Of a DNA stretch of 64,000 nucleotides, positions 62,398 to 64,000 are shown piece by piece. Each line of letters starts with the position of its first letter. Within the stretch, counting starts at the first letter, position 1. This stretch comes from an uncultured Flaviramulus sp. (GTDB lineage Bacteria; Bacteroidota; Bacteroidia; Flavobacteriales; Flavobacteriaceae). A program made the position numbers and the translations under genes. The notes below the pieces were generated by a model. It was not told the DNA's origin. It worked only from the letters and a program-made list of their open reading frames with translations, and made no database searches. The DNA is taken from assembly GCA_947501105.1 (NCBI GenBank), contig CANMUP010000001.1:496001-560000 (forward strand). The letters are read 5' to 3'.

Positions 62398-62413
62398 TGG
62401 CACTATTTTTGAA
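62398..62413 (+). promoter_or_regulatory. Sigma-54-like promoter TGGCAC-N5-TTGAA
   Basis: TGGCAC (62398-62403), five bases, TTGAA (62409-62413); GG and GA 12 bp apart, as at 50145. It lies 32 bp before the ATG at 62445. Confidence 0.6.
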
Positions 62414-62444
62414 CGTTTTGTATTACAAAACTAGCTCTTAAAGT

Positions 62445-64000
62445 ATGAAATTAAACTACTTATTCAATTACAAGAAAATAGATTACACCTTGAAATTTGC
62501 ATTTGCTGTATTTATTTTTTTATCATTTCAAACCAATTTAAAAGCTCAGGAAAAAAGTTTTGATAAAACTATAAATGCATTTCAAGATTATTCTACAGCT
62601 TATAGAGAAGTCGCTTATTGTCATTTAAATAAAAGCACCTATATAAAAGGTGAAATGTTAGGGTTTAGTAGTTATGTTTTTAATAAAGATTTAAAGAAGC
62701 CTTCTACCCTAACAAAGAACCTATATTGCATAATTACGGATAGTACTAATAAGGTTATTAAAAGCAAATTGGTTAAGGTAAAAGATGGATTTGCAAATAA
62801 TATATTTACTATAGATAGTCTTTTTACATCTGGCAATTATACGTTCAAGGCTTATACAAATTGGATGAGAAATTTTGACGAGCACAACACTTTTGTTGAA
62901 ACGTTTAAAATTATAGATCCAGAAGTTGAAACAAAAGTTATAGGTAAAGTTGTTGAAAATAGTATAGATGCACAATTTTTGCCAGAAGGGGGTTATTTTG
63001 TAAATGCAGTGAAAACAAATGTAGGTGTTGTAATAAAAAATGTTGAAGGCTTTGGTGTTTCAAATGCCGAAGGTGTTATTTTAGACAATAACAAACAAAT
63101 AATAACTACATTTAAAACAAATACATTAGGAATAGGGCGTTTTTTATTTACTCCAGTTTTAAATCAGCAATATACCGTAGAGATTAATTATTTAAATAAG
63201 GAATTTACATTTATTATTGATGATATTAAGCCTAAAGGAATTTCAATTAGCTTAAATGATTTAAAAGGAAAATTAGCAGTAGAATTCAACACAAATAATA
63301 AAACCATTAAGACAATAAAAGGCAAACCTTTTAAACTAGTTATTCATAATGGAAAAGTTATTAAAGTAATAGATGTAGAAATTAATTCAAAAAGCGTAAT
63401 TAAAGCCATCAATAATGAAGAGCTGTTTTTTGGAATTAATATTTTTACTCTTTTTGATGAAAATAACACACCAGTATTAGAGCGCTTATTCTTTAACTAC
63501 GAAGGGATTCATTTTATTCATTCAGAAAAGCCAAGTTTAGCAAAATCAAAAGACTCGCTAACAATTAAAATTCCTTTTAATAACTTAACACCGTTTAATA
63601 GTAAATCTAACATAAGTGTATCTATACTTCCTAACGAAACAAAATCCTATCAAAGGCATCATAACATTATATCGTATACTTTTTTACAGCCTTACATTAA
63701 TGGTTATATAGAAAATGCAGCATATTATTTTACTGAGATTGATCGCAAAAAAAAGTATGATTTAGATAATTTATTAATCACTCAAGGTTGGAGTTGTTAC
63801 AATTGGAACAATATTTTTAATAATAAACCTACCAATAGTTTTGCATTTGAAGATGGTATATCAATAAAAGCAAATAGAAATAGTAACAACCAAAACCATT
63901 TTATAATATACCCACTAGAAAACACAGAAGGTTTTATAGTTGACCTTCCTGAAAATGAAAATAGTTTTTTTAAGAGTGGCTTTTACCCTAGCGAGGACGA
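62445..64000 (+). CDS. Large MG2-like surface protein, 3' partial
   Basis: The frame is open to the window end (518 codons seen). Start MKLNYLFNYKK, with a signal-like hydrophobic segment FAFAVFIFLSFQTNLKAQ. The N-terminal domain (about 45-165) has the macroglobulin MG2 pattern seen in large Bacteroidota outer-membrane proteins: YREVAYCHLNKSTYIKGEMLGFSSYVFNK, then TSGNYTFKAYTNWMRNFD. Beta domains follow (LPEGGYFVNAVKTNVGVVIKNVEG). A segment LLITQGWSCYNWNNIF resembles the TQGWRxYxW motif placed before a TonB plug-like region in this family. The 3' end, usually with a plug-like domain, is beyond the window. Substrate unknown. A sigma-54-like site precedes it. Confidence 0.85.
   Translation, partial: MKLNYLFNYKKIDYTLKFAFAVFIFLSFQTNLKAQEKSFDKTINAFQDYSTAYREVAYCHLNKSTYIKGEMLGFSSYVFNKDLKKPSTLTKNLYCIITDSTNKVIKSKLVKVKDGFANNIFTIDSLFTSGNYTFKAYTNWMRNFDEHNTFVETFKIIDPEVETKVIGKVVENSIDAQFLPEGGYFVNAVKTNVGVVIKNVEGFGVSNAEGVILDNNKQIITTFKTNTLGIGRFLFTPVLNQQYTVEINYLNKEFTFIIDDIKPKGISISLNDLKGKLAVEFNTNNKTIKTIKGKPFKLVIHNGKVIKVIDVEINSKSVIKAINNEELFFGINIFTLFDENNTPVLERLFFNYEGIHFIHSEKPSLAKSKDSLTIKIPFNNLTPFNSKSNISVSILPNETKSYQRHHNIISYTFLQPYINGYIENAAYYFTEIDRKKKYDLDNLLITQGWSCYNWNNIFNNKPTNSFAFEDGISIKANRNSNNQNHFIIYPLENTEGFIVDLPENENSFFKSGFYPSED

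Noticed and set aside
62721-62975. Minus-strand 84-residue frame near the window end
   Set aside because: It lies inside the large plus-strand coding region that runs off the window.

Overview
The window looks like chromosome from a marine-type member of the Bacteroidota, most likely family Flavobacteriaceae. The DNA is AT-rich. Several genes are preceded by the Bacteroidota -7 element TAnnTTTG (or the variant TATATTCG). The proteins are typical of the group: two type IX secretion (T9SS) cargo proteins with type B sorting domains, SxC-type lipoproteins, a HmuY/TonB heme locus and a complete Bacteroidota Bat operon. I saw no rRNA, tRNA, prophage, intact insertion sequence or CRISPR array. No tools were run. 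Family names come from motif recognition, and the repeat comparisons were made by eye.

Layout. 0-17.9 kb is mainly envelope: a partial endonuclease/exonuclease/phosphatase protein, two paralogous T9SS proteins (1.0-3.3 and 7.0-8.8 kb), penicillin-binding protein 1C and a very large alpha-2-macroglobulin lipoprotein. The last two normally work together but are separated here by about 4.8 kb. Small metabolic genes, a GAF-LuxR regulator, a CAP-domain lipoprotein and an isoaspartyl peptidase fill the rest. 18-22.7 kb holds an ALDH7-type dehydrogenase, a Schlafen-type AlbA_2 protein, an SDR and an aldo/keto reductase. 22.9-32.5 kb is the Bat operon: MoxR, DUF58, a two-TM protein, BatA, BatB, a small secreted protein, BatC, BatD and BatE. 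33-37.8 kb is a probable bicarbonate-uptake cluster: SulP, DUF2490 outer-membrane protein, SulP and beta-carbonic anhydrase. 37.9-42.4 kb is a heme-uptake locus: TonB receptor, HmuY and DoxX on one strand, with a DUF6607 protein and a Cys-rich protein diverging. 42.4-53.4 kb is mostly housekeeping (CvpA, PheS, S9 peptidase, GpsA, Kbp-like protein, bacilliredoxin, TerB-DnaJ protein). 53.6-60.0 kb has an ECF sigma/anti-sigma pair, a HEAT protein, a membrane-bound winged-helix regulator divergent from YceI and WD40 genes, and LD-carboxypeptidase. 60.2-64 kb has metG and the start of a large MG2-like surface protein that runs off the window.

The most unusual signal is a set of dispersed palindromic elements. 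One family, 84-87 bp long, has three intergenic copies (near 43.6, 53.5 and 60.1 kb), a half copy at 51.9 kb, and one copy lying in frame inside metG, where it encodes about 28 residues. A second, about 22-bp family is also translated in frame: the copies in the ABM gene and the HEAT gene use the same frame and encode nearly the same peptide, and a third related copy overlaps the start of a Bat-operon gene. A third family has two intergenic copies. Other points are that both T9SS paralogues appear to lack any ATG/GTG/TTG start ahead of their signal peptide and probably begin at ATT, and that two surface-protein genes are preceded by matching sigma-54-like sites (TGGCAC-N5-TTGAA).
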